Below are positions 20,814 through 32,600 of a stretch of 64,000 nt of DNA, piece after piece. The position numbers and the translations under genes were made by a program. The notes under the pieces were generated by a model that did no database searches, was not told the DNA's origin, and worked only from the letters and a program-made list of their open reading frames with translations. This DNA comes from Purpureocillium takamizusanense (lineage: Eukaryota > Ascomycota > Sordariomycetes > Hypocreales > Ophiocordycipitaceae), in the NCBI RefSeq assembly GCF_022605165.1, contig NC_063069.1, positions 3,162,001 through 3,226,000 of the forward strand. Reading direction: 5' to 3'. The first letter of the stretch is position 1; the number at the start of each line of letters is the position of its first letter.

Positions 20814-22797
20814 CTAGGCCCGCCCGTTGATCACGTCGAGCAGCTCGCGGCCCTTGGGCGCCGTCGTCAGGTTCTCGTAGCCGTCGCGCGTCACCAGGAT
20901 GCAGTCCTCGATGCGCACGCCACCGACAGGGTAGTAGCTCTCGAGCACGTCGGCGTCGATGAAGCGCGAGTGCACGGGGTCGTCGAGATAGTAGCCCTCG
21001 AGGTACGAGCGGCAAAAGTAGCTGCGCGTGAGCACGTCAGCGACCATGGCACATGCATACATAGATGCTCTCCACGATGATGGTTTCCATCTACCATGCC
21101 GTGTCACGCACGACTGTGTTCGTAATAAAAACGAAAAAGAAGTGAAGTTGGAGGGTAGTGTGAGCGAAGAAGTAAATAAAGGGGCCAACTCACATGCCCG
21201 GCTCAACCGTCACAATCATGTTGGGCAGCAGCTCCTGCTGGCCCCGCGTCCGCGACGACGTCGATGACTCGACGCCGTTCGCCCCGGCGGTCTTGTCGGC
21301 GCGCATGCGGACCGAGTCCCGGGGGGTGACCATGGCTCGCTTCCCTCCGTCGAGACCGAGGCCGCGGCCGAGGCCCTGGGCAGCAGCGGCAATTGGCAGG
21401 TCGCCCGAGACGTCGTGGACTTCGAGGCCGACGTGGTGGCCGAGGTAGTGGGGGAAGAAGGCGGCGATGGTACCGGCGCGGGCAATGTCGTCGCGGTCGC
21501 CGCGCAGGATGCCGAGGCGCAGCAAGCCGTCGACGGCCACGTCCTCGGCGAGCATGTGGAGGTGGTCGAAGCGGGCACCGGGACGGACGCCGGCGATGCA
21601 CTGGTCCTGCATGCTCTCGACGATGGCGTGGATGGCGGCGGCGCGAGGCGTCCAGGAACCAGGGATGGGCAGGGTGCGGGTAACGTCGCTGGCATATCCG
21701 TGCCACTCGCAGCCGGCGTCGAGAACCATGGTCTGCTTGCCGGTGAGAGGCTGGTCGTTTTCGCCGTAGTGCAGGATGGAGCCGTTCTCGCCGGCGCCGG
21801 CGATGACGGGGTAGGCCATGTCGCGGGCGCCGCGGGCGGTGCAGACGGCGGCGAAGACAGCCTCAACGTCGCGCTCCGTGGCAAGGCGCAGCAGCAGCTG
21901 GGCGACCTTGCGGTGGCCGGCACTGGAGACGTCGTTGGCGCGGCGCACCATAGCCACCTCGTAGTCGGTCTTGATGACGCGCGCGCGGTCCATGGCTGGG
22001 CGTAGCAGCGATGCGTCGATCCTGGTATCGGGGTCGATAATGCCGCTTTCGACCGCCGGCGTCTGGTCGGCGTGGAGGGCAAAGAGGGTGCGGCCGCGGT
22101 GCGCCGAGGTCCAGAGCGAGAGATACTTGGGTAGCTGGCTCACATAGCGGGCCTCATCGATGTCGTAGCGGCGCATGCACTCGGCGGCGGAGGGCTTGGA
22201 GCCGTACCATAGCACCTCGCGCGGCTCGACGTAGGGGATCCAGAGAATGAGGCGGTCGGCGGCGATGTCGTACGTGACGTGGCAGTCGGGGAAGTTAGCA
22301 CCGGCCACGTATAGGAAGCTGATGGAACGAATTGGTTATCTCAGGGCTCAGCAAGGGATCCGGGCACAGGTGGGAGAGGCCAAGGCGATGTGAAGGGAGA
22401 ACTGACTATCGGCGTTGGCGAAACTGCTGCGGCTGATCCGAGTCCTCGAGAGGTCGCTCGGGCATGCCCGGCAGGTAGACGAGCCCCGAATCGCAGCCAA
22501 GCTCGGTGGCAACACGACGGGCATGGAGCTTGGCTTGTACGGGGATGGGAGTTGGATCTGTCAGCGTGTGCTTGTTTGTGTACTTGTTGGGGGCGATGGC
22601 GAGGCTCACCAGGATACTTGACGGGCTTGGTGGAGGAGCTGTTATTGGCGGCACTCCTGGGCATCACGTCGAGGCAGCTGGCCAGGTCAGTCAGTTCATA
22701 TTGCGCAAGTTGTGGGACTAGAAGGACGGCACGGAACGTACAGCGCGTCAAACTCATGCTCTAGAATGAGGTCGTAGTCGAGCTCAGCGGCGGCCAT
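20814..22797 (-). CDS. Xaa-Pro aminopeptidase/dipeptidase, peptidase family M24B
   Basis: Five exons (complement of 20814-21021, 21194-22318, 22407-22533, 22610-22677, 22742-22797) give 527 residues. The N-terminal domain shows [15 protein letters not shown] and [18 protein letters not shown], as in fungal prolidase-like proteins. The catalytic pita-bread domain supplies the two-metal ligands: D284 and D295 ([21 protein letters not shown]), H378 ([13 protein letters not shown]), E456 (TVEPGIYF, spanning an intron) and E497 ([11 protein letters not shown]). It would remove residues from X-Pro peptides using two Mn ions in the cytosol. An unusual insertion of about 60 Gly/Ala/Arg-rich residues separates the His and Glu motifs. 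One donor is GTCAGT (22405-22406 on the plus strand). The first ATG is used. The 3' end lies 249 bases from the HET stop, convergent. Confidence 0.94.
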
Positions 22798-24871
22798 GAT
22801 GAGGATTCCTGGCGTGCGCTGCAACGGCAGCTATGGCGACGATGACGATGATGGAGGTGATGACACTTTGCACCGTCAGGGGTAGGTGTGGAGTGGTTGC
22901 TAGCCCGCTGTGTAGAGTAATCGCAGTCAAACACCACTCGAGAGCTCTCACGCAACGCCGTGCCGTGTGAGAAGACGGCAACAGGCTCCTCTTGAATGAT
23001 TTCTGGTATCGAGGAATTTGTGTGCGACGCGGGCGCCAGGGTGATGAGTATGATGTTTGTGATGACAATAGTGAGACGGGAGTGGTGGAGAGTCATCAGT
23101 CGACGTCGAAAGACGTCCGTATAGGTTATCACCAGAAACAGACTTCCTATTCCGGTAGGTGCGCGGGTCTTTAGCGCCTGCCCTGGCTCTGGTCTCCGGC
23201 CCGCCCCCGCTCGCTCATCAGCTCGCTCACTGCACTCCGCTGTAGTTACTGTACGTACACAATGAGCGCCGCTGCAGCGCATCCTAGCGCAGCAAAGGCC
23301 TTATCCCTTTTCTTTCCCAGAGGGCCACGATATATGCACGATACATGTACGTTCTGTTCTCTATGGTATGGATACTTGCTTGCTTAGTTGCCCAACGCCC
23401 CAAGAGAATCAAGGTAGTAACGTAGCGTCTTAGCCCATATGGCCTTGGTTGAAGCCAGACGACGAGTGACAGCAGCTCCCCCGCACCCCCTCATGTTCTT
23501 GCACTATAGCCATTGACTTGCGAGGGCTGCTCACGGCTCAGGAACCCTTCTCTTTCCCAGACCCCTCCTCCTCCTCCACACTCTTTGCCAATCCTCCCAA
23601 ACACAACACAACCCCTCCCGGCAGACTGCCTCGCTCCAGCGTCCGCTCCGACGGAAACGCAATAGCAACTAAACGACACAGGTTACTTACAAGTCAGGTA
23701 GGTTAGTAGGTACTTTATGCCTGCCACGCAAGCACACCTACTATTTTAGCACATAGCTTGCCGCCACGCCACCCGTGCACCGCACCGGCTCAGTCCCACG
23801 CCCCCCCTTCTTTTCTTTCCTTTTCTCACGTCGGCACCGACGCCGGCCAAAAAAGCGTCGCCGACAACCACCAGCCAGCCGCCCGGACAACCAGCCCATA
23901 TCCCCGACCGAGACTACCTTACCTGGCTACCACCGCCTTTCCTACGTGGCTACCCATGTGCCGACGTCCCGAGACACACAACACACCTGCACGAACACCC
24001 AAAAGTGAACTCATCCCTCCATACACGTACGTACCGCCTATTCCCCTTTGATGAGAGGGGAGGAAAAACAAAAGAAAGTGTCCCTCCAGCTTTTTATTAA
24101 AAAAAAAAAAAAGCTCATAATCGTCGCGCCCTTGGCCTTCCCGAAACTCACCTTCACCCCACACGGTACACCTGTGCCAACGTGCAAGTTCCCTCCAGCC
24201 AGCCGACCACCATCACCTTACCTACCTAGGTATTCCGGTAGTCCACGCACCGTCGCCGCGCCCATCCCGTCTTCGTACACACGTACCCAAGATGGTGGAG
24301 CCCTGGCAGGCAGTCACGGGGCAAAGATTGACAAAGTAAACCCGACCCCATGGGGACGGCGCCCTGCATCGCAGACAAACGTGGGCCGCGCCGGGACCGA
24401 GCCGCGTCAATCGGCTTCCCAGGCTCTCACCGAGACACCACGGATATCCACAGGCACAGCGCGATAACCAGCTCCTCGCCTTCACAGTATACTGTATTAG
24501 GCTCAGTATGTACACTTGCATGCAAAAGCTACATACTATCCGACCCCGCAGCGACCATCACCATCATGGTCGTCCTTGCCAGAGCGGCGGTCCGCCCTCG
24601 ACCCTGCCCATGTACACTCGCCCACGTCCTCGTGTCCAACTCTTGCATGTCCAGAAAGCTTCCATACCCCGTAGCCTTCGTGTATGTGTATGTCCCTGTA
24701 AGCCCGTAGCGTCGAAAAAAACTCCTGCAAATAAGACGTGAAAGGACGTCATCGTAGACCCTAGGCTGGCTGCTCCTCCCGCCCAATGAACCAAAAACAC
24801 CTCCAAAGAGCCGTAAGTGTCGAGATATAAAGGGAAATATAAAGATGGGTATCACGTGGTCATCTGGCCGT
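22798..24871. other. Intergenic region
   Basis: About 2.1 kb upstream of the peptidase gene and downstream of the zinc-cluster gene. It holds an A14 run at 24099-24112, a dinucleotide/trinucleotide GATGACGATGATGG stretch near 22836-22861, and TACTTACAAGTCAGGTAGGTTAGTAGGTAC words near 23685-23715. No gene seen. Confidence 0.6.
24099..24112. repeat. A14 homopolymer
   Basis: Fourteen consecutive A, the only long A/T run of this size in the window. No flanking target-site duplication or retroelement ORF was seen. Confidence 0.9.
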
Positions 24872-25148
24872 TCACATCCCTTGAAATCCGCCCCGTCCGG
24901 AACCAAAGAAACTCCCCCAGTCGGGCTGCATGCCCTGCTGCGTAAACATCTGCTCGATCTGCCGCTCCTGCTGTCGGTCTGCCCGCGCCCGTCGGAAGCT
25001 CGAGAAGAAGCCCCCCACTCCGCCGCTGTGGTGCTGCACCGGAGGTCGCTGCTGCTGCTGCTGCTGCACCGCCGGCTGCGGTTGGTGTTGCGGTGCGTGC
25101 ATCGCGAGCATATTGTGCGGGTTATAAGCGTTGCCCATGAGCCCCAGG

Positions 25149-25187
<39 letters not shown>

Positions 25188-28037
25188 ATCATGTATGGCG
25201 GCGGCTGGCCCAAGAGCTGTTCGCCAACGTCGTCCAGCGACCCGCCAAAGAAGAAGGTCGGGTCGGGTCCCGGAGCCGCCATTGTCACCGACGGCCCGTC
25301 TGCCTTGGGCTGGAACCCGAGCTCCATCATCGGCTGGTTTGGGTACGCAAACGGGTCCTCCGACGGGAACATGAGTGCGTCCAGCTTGTTGACCGGGTTG
25401 TGCAGGCCCTGGGCGCCTAACGTCGGCGTCTGGAACTGGTGCCGGTTCGAGCTGCCCGTGCTCGTCGAGTCTGGCGTGGCACGCGACGACAGGTCCATGG
25501 GGATAATATCATGCATGCTCGCCGTGAAGCTCGACTCGAAGCTCGCGTCTTGAACCATGCTGTCGACCGAGCCTCGCGCTGTCGACGCTGTGTAGGGCAC
25601 GCCCGCGAAGCTGCTCGTGCGTTGCCGCAGAAAATCTGGCGTTCCCACAGCCATGCCGGGATTGAGCCCGGGTCGCTGCGGCTGGCCAGAGGATCCAGAC
25701 TTGGCCGCCGCCGCCGATCTCTTTTTCGTCGGTATCGGGCGCGAACGGACCTGGTCCAGCCGGTCCGGCAACTGGTCGAAGAGGGGCTGTGGCACGTTAG
25801 TCAGGCCCAAGTGCGCCGAAGTGAGAGGTTGCATACCTTGAGGGCTTTCGTAACCCGGTCGGCCGACATGCTCTTGTCTGCCAGGTCGGCAATCATCTGC
25901 CGTCCCGCGCGAGCATCAGCCAGCACCTCGGCCGAACCAGGCTTATCTGGGTTTTCCAGGACATAGAACACGAGTGAAATGACGGCAAAGAATTCCGTGT
26001 AGAGCATGAACCAGTACGGCCCGCTGAGAACCCGTTGCTTCCGGATCTCAAGGCCAATGTGAACAATGTTGCGCGACACGCTGATGGCGGCGGCGGCGCA
26101 TGCGTATGACAGCTCGTCAACCTTGTTTGCCTGAATGAGGCGGGGAGAGATGTAGTGAAGAAATGGCCGGTACAGCACAAGCTGCACGTGTGCGTACGCA
26201 AACCGAAGCAGATGACGGACCCTGGAAACATTGTCAACTCATGAACTTCACTGCACAGGTATATAGGGAGACTCACCGGACAACTTCAATGGGGCCATCA
26301 GGGCTGGGCCGCCACATCTCGGGAAGCCTCTCGAACCAGCCTTGGAGATCCGTCTCGATCTCCTTGATACGGGCGTAGCTGATGACGTATGTGGGCGCAG
26401 GCTTGTCTCCCTTGAGCATCGGTTGGCCCTGGCCGTGCAGCGGGTAGACGTATTTCGTGATTTTCCCCAAGACTTCCATCAGACGGGTCTGCGCGTTGAA
26501 GGCTTCGAAGAATGATGGCGTCCCCGGGGGTGGGGGGATGATGCCCGAGTTGGTGATGTATTCGTCATCAATCTCGCTCGGGTATGGTTGGTCGACATCG
26601 TCAATGTTGAGTAGAAGCGGGAAGCCGAGCATGGTCGAGACGTAAATGTCCATTTGTCGAATCACATAAAACACTCTCTTTCGGACTTCCTGCTCAATGG
26701 CGCCGATCTTTTCATGCTGGAGGTTCCGGTGAAGGCCGATGCGCAGGGCGGACCGCAGAGCAACGCCCACGAAGGCGTAGCATGCACTCAAGTTGGAGGT
26801 GGCTTGTAGGAAGAGAATCATGAAAAGCAGTGCCTGCAATGACACTATATCGCGACACTCGGCGAGGTCTTGCAGCAGAGCTCTGGCAGCCTTGTAATAC
26901 TTGAGCCTACGGCCAGGTTAGTATGGTCTTTTGCGGAAGAGCGCAGTCTCACGTACCCTTCGTCAATGGCCAGCTTATACGCCCCGCTCTCAGGCTTGGC
27001 GTCGTCCAGAGTGTCGTACATGCACCCGAGCGCGATGACGGCATATATCAGGCCCATGAAATGCGTATCCTCTTGGTTCAGGCTCTCTATCGGGCGGCCG
27101 TACACTTGGTCGAACCGTTCGTAAAAGGAAGGGACGTGGATAATGCGGACGAGACACGTGGCGCAGCTCAGCGAGTAGTAGCATAGCTTGCGAGTCACGT
27201 CCTTTGGTGGCAGATCTGGATACTGTGACAGCGTCGAAAAGGGCGTGCCGCCGGGGGAGGGCGAGTCGAGGGCGACCAGACCCGCCGGCCGCTCAGGCCT
27301 TGGCAGGAATGGGGCTTTTGACGCCGGTCCCATCATGCCGCGAAAGTGGTCCTTCATTCTCCTCAAAAACACGGCACCAGACGATGTCCCGTGAAAATCC
27401 CAGCCGCCCTTGTCGTCGAGGTCCAACTGGCCAATGGAATCGATCATGGTGGTGAGTTTGGCATCGTTGGGATCCAGCTCCCCGGCCACGGCTCGCATCT
27501 TGGCGGAGGTCGCGCGAGCATGTTCGCGGTTGTGGAACTCTTGCTGAATTGCGGGATCGAGGTTCGGATCGGCGAGGTCGACGTCCGGCATGAACTTGCG
27601 CAGGAGCGTCTCGGCACGCTGAAGGCGGCTCTCGAGGGCCTCGATATACTGCGGTGCGGGATTTCTCCTGCGGTTGGAGGGCTTGTCGTATGTGCATTCT
27701 AGAGCGAGGGGGCGCGTCATGTCAGCATCCGCCACGAGATGCGCGGGCCAAAAAGCCGACAAGTCGCGCATCGAGGGCGTCTTGACCTACCATAACTATA
27801 GACGGAACAGTGCGTGCAGGGCTGCTTTCCGTCGCACTTGATCTTCTTGCGACGGCATTCATCGCAGGCGCGCGTGACCCGACGTCGCTTCTGAATGGGC
27901 TGCGATGGCGCGTTGGGATCTGCAGTGTCGAGTTCCGTGTCGGACTTGATGCTGTCGGCTGGAGACGGGGCATCGGGGAGCTGCCAGTCGCCAACCGACA
28001 GCGGTCCTGCTTCGTCTTCTGACATTTCCGCGGACAT
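24872..28037 (-). CDS. Zn2Cys6 fungal transcription factor
   Basis: Five exons (complement of 24872-25786, 25837-26221, 26277-26906, 26957-27698, 27791-28037) give 972 residues. The zinc cluster follows the C-x2-C-x6-C-x5-C-x2-C-x6-C spacing with cysteines at 58, 61, 68, 74, 77 and 84. Intron 1 falls between the fifth and sixth. The linker NRRRNPAPQYIEALESRL leads to a short coiled coil (about 100-120) for dimerisation. The fungal_trans middle region covers about 230-650, with SLQALLFMILFLQ, the RKRVFYVIRQMDIYVSTMLG block and the LYRPFLHYISPR signature. The C-terminus is low complexity with a polyQ run (CTG repeats at about 25148-25189). It is a nuclear DNA-binding activator. The zinc-cluster/linker recalls regulators of plant-sugar metabolism such as Col-26/BglR, but I cannot confirm this. 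The nominal upstream frame to 28145 begins with TTG, so the ATG at 28037 is chosen. Confidence 0.92.
25148..25189 (-). repeat. CTG/CAG repeat (polyGln) in the zinc-cluster gene
   Basis: Mostly CTG on the plus strand, CAG on the coding strand, giving a run of about twelve glutamines near the C-terminus. A second shorter tract lies at about 25050-25070. Confidence 0.9.
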
Positions 28038-28161
28038 GATGGCGAGAGATTTGGGGGACGGCGTCGCGAATTGGGTTGAGAGCCCGTGGCGGGACCAAGA
28101 GGGGGCCGTTGGTGGTGGCGTTGGCGGGCGAGCGGGCGACAGCAAAAGCGTTTTGGCCTGC

Positions 28162-28173
28162 CTACGAGGTCAT
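28162..28173 (-). promoter_or_regulatory. Minimal upstream ORF (Met-Thr-Ser-stop)
   Basis: ATG ACC TCG TAG on the minus strand, 125 bases before the zinc-cluster gene start. It is one of only two ATGs on that strand in about 500 bases of presumed leader. Its presence in the mRNA is inferred. Confidence 0.45.
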
Positions 28174-28461
28174 ACGGGGGCAGCCCGTTGGAGGCGGGGC
28201 TGCAGCAAAAAAGACGTTGTCGGCGGATAGGCCGTTCGAAGTCGCCGCCGTCCGTTGGCGTCGTCAAGGGGAAATCGAGGAATCTGTCGGACCACGTTGA
28301 GGAACTCGATTGCGTCTGCGGTGCGGTGCGGTCGGGGCGCAGAGACGGGACTCTGCGCGGGGGCCGGCGGCCAGAAGCGAGGCGGCGAGGCGAGCAGGTC
28401 CTGGGATGCGAAGCCTGGCGGAGGCAGCGCAGGTCCCAATTGCCGCGGAATCTGGCGCTTC

Positions 28462-28479
28462 TCAACGCTGGATGGCCAT
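28462..28479 (-). promoter_or_regulatory. Short upstream ORF (Met-Ala-Ile-Gln-Arg-stop)
   Basis: ATG GCC ATC CAG CGT TGA on the minus strand, about 425 bases before the zinc-cluster gene start. Functional only if the transcript starts upstream of here. Confidence 0.4.
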
Positions 28480-28673
28480 GAGACGCGCGCGGCCGCGGTT
28501 GTCCCCCGAGCGCGATGGCGATGGTCTGCGGGCCCTTGACGATGCGATGCAGCGAGAGATGAAAGAGATGGGCGGGATAGACGGGATGGAAGGGCAGACG
28601 GGGGGGGAGGTGAGAGAATTGAAGGAGGGCCGCCCGGGTAGATGAATGAGCGAGTGAGCGAAACGAACCAGCC

Positions 28674-28686
28674 GGGGGGGGGGGGG
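28674..28686. repeat. G13 homopolymer
   Basis: Thirteen consecutive G in the presumed promoter of the zinc-cluster gene. Confidence 0.95.
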
Positions 28687-29540
28687 ACGACTGGACGGGC
28701 TGGGCTGGGCTGGACTGGGGCGGAAGCGTGGTTCCTACGAAGCCACTACGTAGTGGCGGCAGCAGAGTGAGATGCCTACAGGCGTGAAGAGAGAGCGAGA
28801 CTCGGGAGACAGCAGAGACAAGGGGGCAGACGAGAGAGAGAACCTCGTCAGACGGAGGCCAGCCAGCTGAGGGGGGCCTCAAGGCGCCCCGTGGCGGGCA
28901 AAAGGGCCGCGCCAGTGGGAGCGAGTGGGCGACGGCCAGCGCTTCTTCCCAACTCGCTTGCCGGTGCGTGCGAGAATGCGGGTGCGTAGGTAAAACCCAA
29001 TCCATGGATCCAATGGTTCGGGCTTCGGGGGGGCGGGAGGAAGGGGGAGGGGGGGACCCCAGCGGGGCTGCTGCTGATGCGGCGCGCTCCACTCGTAAAT
29101 CGCAGGTGGCCCTGCCGCTAAACCAGGCGTGTGCCCTGCTAAAGCCACTAGGCCCTGCTACGGCGTCAGCAAAGCATGAGGGACGGGTGCTCGGCTGCTA
29201 ATGGGCGGCCGTGGGGTTCAATCCGTCGCGTCGGCCCAGTCTTGTTGTTGGTGGGCTCAACTCGGCACCAGCACACCCGGCTGCTGTTGCTGCTAATAAG
29301 GAGCCCAGGCGGTGGAGTTGGGGCTTGAGCTGTCGTCGAGGAAGTCAACCAAGGTGCCTGCCTACCTGTCATAAGGTACCTTGGCCGTGAGCAAGTCCCG
29401 GGCACCCAGGTGCTGTAGGTGGGTGCCCGGCACCGAGGCGCTGCCAGGTGAGGTGAGGTGAGCTCCGAATGGGGTCTGGGCGACGTCTTTGACTTGACTG
29501 GGCACGCAAGACCTCGTACCTGTCCATTCGTCTACGAGTC

Positions 29541-29610
29541 ACCTAGTAGTAGTAGTAGTACCTAGTAGTAGTAACGTAGGGTACTACTAGGGAGGTACCT
29601 TAGGTATCCA
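29541..29610. repeat. TAG-repeat with TACCTAGTA words
   Basis: Tandem TAG units interspersed with TACCTAGTA and GGTACCTTAGGTA, intergenic. It is one of several clusters of this word family in the window. Confidence 0.75.
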
Positions 29611-32600
29611 TGTTAAAAAGGGCGCAACGGCCATGCCTCTCCATCGGACATGCGCTACTACCGTAGCACTCTACTCTGCCAAGCGAGCAACGCAAACGAG
29701 CGTGTGCTAGATTTTCCCCGGCGACGGACTGACTGCGTGCACCCAAGACGGCGGGCATGCCTAAACTCAAACAGCCTTCTGGGTGCGGGTGGGCGCTGGG
29801 CGTGTTTCGTCAGCGCACCCAGACCAGACAGTCCTGCTGGAGATCTCCAGGCCGGGTCAGGCCGGGCCACCGCCGCGCTGAAGCCCCCTGACTGGCTCGT
29901 AGCGGGTGGGTTCCAGGCTACCTTAGTACCTGCCCGGCTGCTGCCCCGGGGCCGGCAGGGCGGGCTCCATTAGATTCAGTGGACGCTGCCCTGCCCTCTC
30001 AGGGCTGAGGCGCCGCGAATGGCCCGATGAAGGACCCCCAGGTCTGCTTCATCCCGAATCGTACGGCAGGTAATCCGGAGTCTCGCATCTCACCCACACG
30101 GCATGTGGCGATGGAATCGTCGTAGGTCGAGCCGAGTGTCGTCCCAAGTTCAGGTCCCTGCGCGCCGCCTACGTACGTAGTGCCCGCAAAACAAGCTTGC
30201 AACAAGCACGGCTCAACGGCAACTTGGTCGCCAGTCTAACTGCTGGAAATACACGGCTATGGTTCGATGTGGCTTCTGTGCATCCCGCTTGCTGTGCGGG
30301 ACGACGACGGAAGAGCGACGACGGCCCACCACTCCAAACCGTCAACAAGCACGTTGACGTAGGCATCTCACCTCACCGTCCGCAGGCCAAGGGCCGGCCG
30401 TCTCAGTGATGGTGTTCTTGGAGCGGTGATGTTGCGTCACCACGGACAAAAGTCGGAGGTTTTCCGATCAGTTGTGCTCGCAAGCCACCGCGAACCATGG
30501 CCACCAGGCAGTCAGCTTTTAGCCGTCCGACTCAACCACATCAACAACACCATCTGTCCGTGACGAGCAGACAAGGTCTTGTCTCCCCCGGTGCCTGTTT
30601 GCTTAGTGGAGGATGAAACGAGCGGGACGGTGTGACCATGCCCCCAACAGCACAGGACGTGCCTGTGAACCCCATGTTCCATGGTGACATGTAAAAAAAG
30701 AGGAGCTTGACGCATCTGCAGAGAGGGTTTTTGGAACTCACGAGCGGGCGTAAATACAAAGGGAGGTCAAGATGGCTTGACAGCTATTTTGGTGGTACCG
30801 TATCAGGTGTCGTGCTTGTCCCGCGCTTTCTCGCCGACGACGGGCTATGTAGGGCGTGCTTTACGCGGCAGGGCCCATTAACACGGCACTCGATGCCGGT
30901 CCAGACGACCCATCGTCCACCTCATTGGACGGGACACAGTGCTCGCGGCCAGCCGATGGAGACGAAGCGCACCCGTTGACGGGGACGGAGGCTGTGCAGA
31001 AGCCCTGGCGTCGTGTGTCTTGCGGGCGGGATTAAAAGGGGGGGGGAGCCAATACCTACCAGCCATGCCAGTCATCTAGTCCACAGGCGGTTGCGAGGGT
31101 CATTGGTGCCCGGAACCTGCCGCACACTCACTCAGAGAGGCCATCATCAGAAGAAACGGCCGAGCATGGCGCGAGTCCAGCCGGTCGAAAGGGGGCGGGC
31201 CGGTTACGTAGCCGGTGGCGTCAAAGCGTGTGAGCGAGGGGGGCGCGCGAGACTGGCGACGGGACGCACTGGGCGGGCGGGAACAAGGGTGAGAACCAGC
31301 GGCGAGGATGGGCGCTACGGATCCGAACCGGCGCCGAGGATGGGCGCTGCGCGAGAAGCAACCGGATTGCCCTTTGCCCGTTGAGGCAGCTCGGTGTTGA
31401 TGGCGGGGATGATTTGGCCACGCACGAAGTCACTGGGCAGCGAACGGGACGGACGGGATTAGTCGCACAGGCCACGCACGGGCATAGAATGGCAGTCGGA
31501 CCCGGCACTGGGAATGCTGTACGTATTGCACTGGCGGGTGGGGCACGTCCTCCCAGATTGATGGTAATGAAGACGGATTGAAGCAACACCGATGGTGTAG
31601 AGGACCTGGCTGGCGATGGTTAACATGGATGGCATGCCTTGAGATGATTGCGGGAGCAATTTTTGTGCGAACGAGAGACGTGACAGAACATTGTGCTGAC
31701 CAAACTCTTTTCGCCAGGTCAGTACCTAACTTCAAGCGCCATGTTGCCTGGAGAAATTACTTACAGGCTACAGGTACCAAATAGGTAACTAGTAGGCTGC
31801 TTGTTGGCACTAATAAGGTGCTACCTAGGAAGGTACCATGAGGTCGGTACAGGTATAATGCCTGGACCCCTAGTAGGCCTGTGCTTTCCGTGCCCGCCGG
31901 GTGGATGCGACGCCTCACTGGAGACGACCGACGGGCCGCCTGATCCACGGATGCTAAGAATAAGAACAGTATGCTTTCTGCCTCGGCCGATAACCTTACT
32001 ACCTAAACAACCAACATGGAACGATGGCCTACCGGCTGGAACCCGGAGTCGACCTCCTCCTAGAGGCACCTGCGACAAGCGCAAGGCGACACGGCACTAT
32101 TCAAAGAGAGGGATGGCATCACCGTGCCGCTGCCAAGCCCACACAACCTTAACCGTTGAGGTATCGCCTGGGGCCGGGCCGTTGTACCGCATGGGCCAGG
32201 CAAGTTTCCCTGCAATCTAGAGGTCCCTGGCTGACTTGCAACAATTTCGTGACCTGTTCTGTGGCTGCTATCGTCCGTGTCCCGTCCATGAACCTTGCGT
32301 CATCCCGTTGCCCAGCAGTCTGGACGGCCAGACCGTTTAGACGAGCATGGCGGCGCGGCCGGGAAATGTACGAAAATCACCTGTGTCAGACCCTCCGACG
32401 ACGAGCCTCGACAGCGAGTCTGCCCCGAGGCTGCTCCGAGCCCGGACTCCGAGCGATCGCTTCGGCGGTGGCGCCAGTGAAGGGAGGGAGGAAGAGAAAG
32501 AGAAAGAGAAAGAAAAGAAGAAAACTCACGCCGACGGACTTGCAACACGTCTTTGATTCCTCAACATACAGCGCCTCATCAGCCACGACCGAAATTTCGT

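Noticed and set aside
24061..24130. A14 run as the tail of a retroposed copy
   Set aside because: No coding remnant or target-site duplication seen upstream. It is more simply a homopolymer.
25040..25200. Regular CTG repeats as a CRISPR-like array
   Set aside because: It is an in-frame polyGln tract with no spacer pattern, in a eukaryotic gene.
27717..28145. Longer N-terminus for the zinc-cluster protein from 28145
   Set aside because: The codon at 28145 is TTG. The first ATG in frame is at 28037.
29205..29235. Possible tRNA B-box (GGTTCAATCC)
   Set aside because: No matching A-box, acceptor stem or anticodon arm at the right distance on either side.
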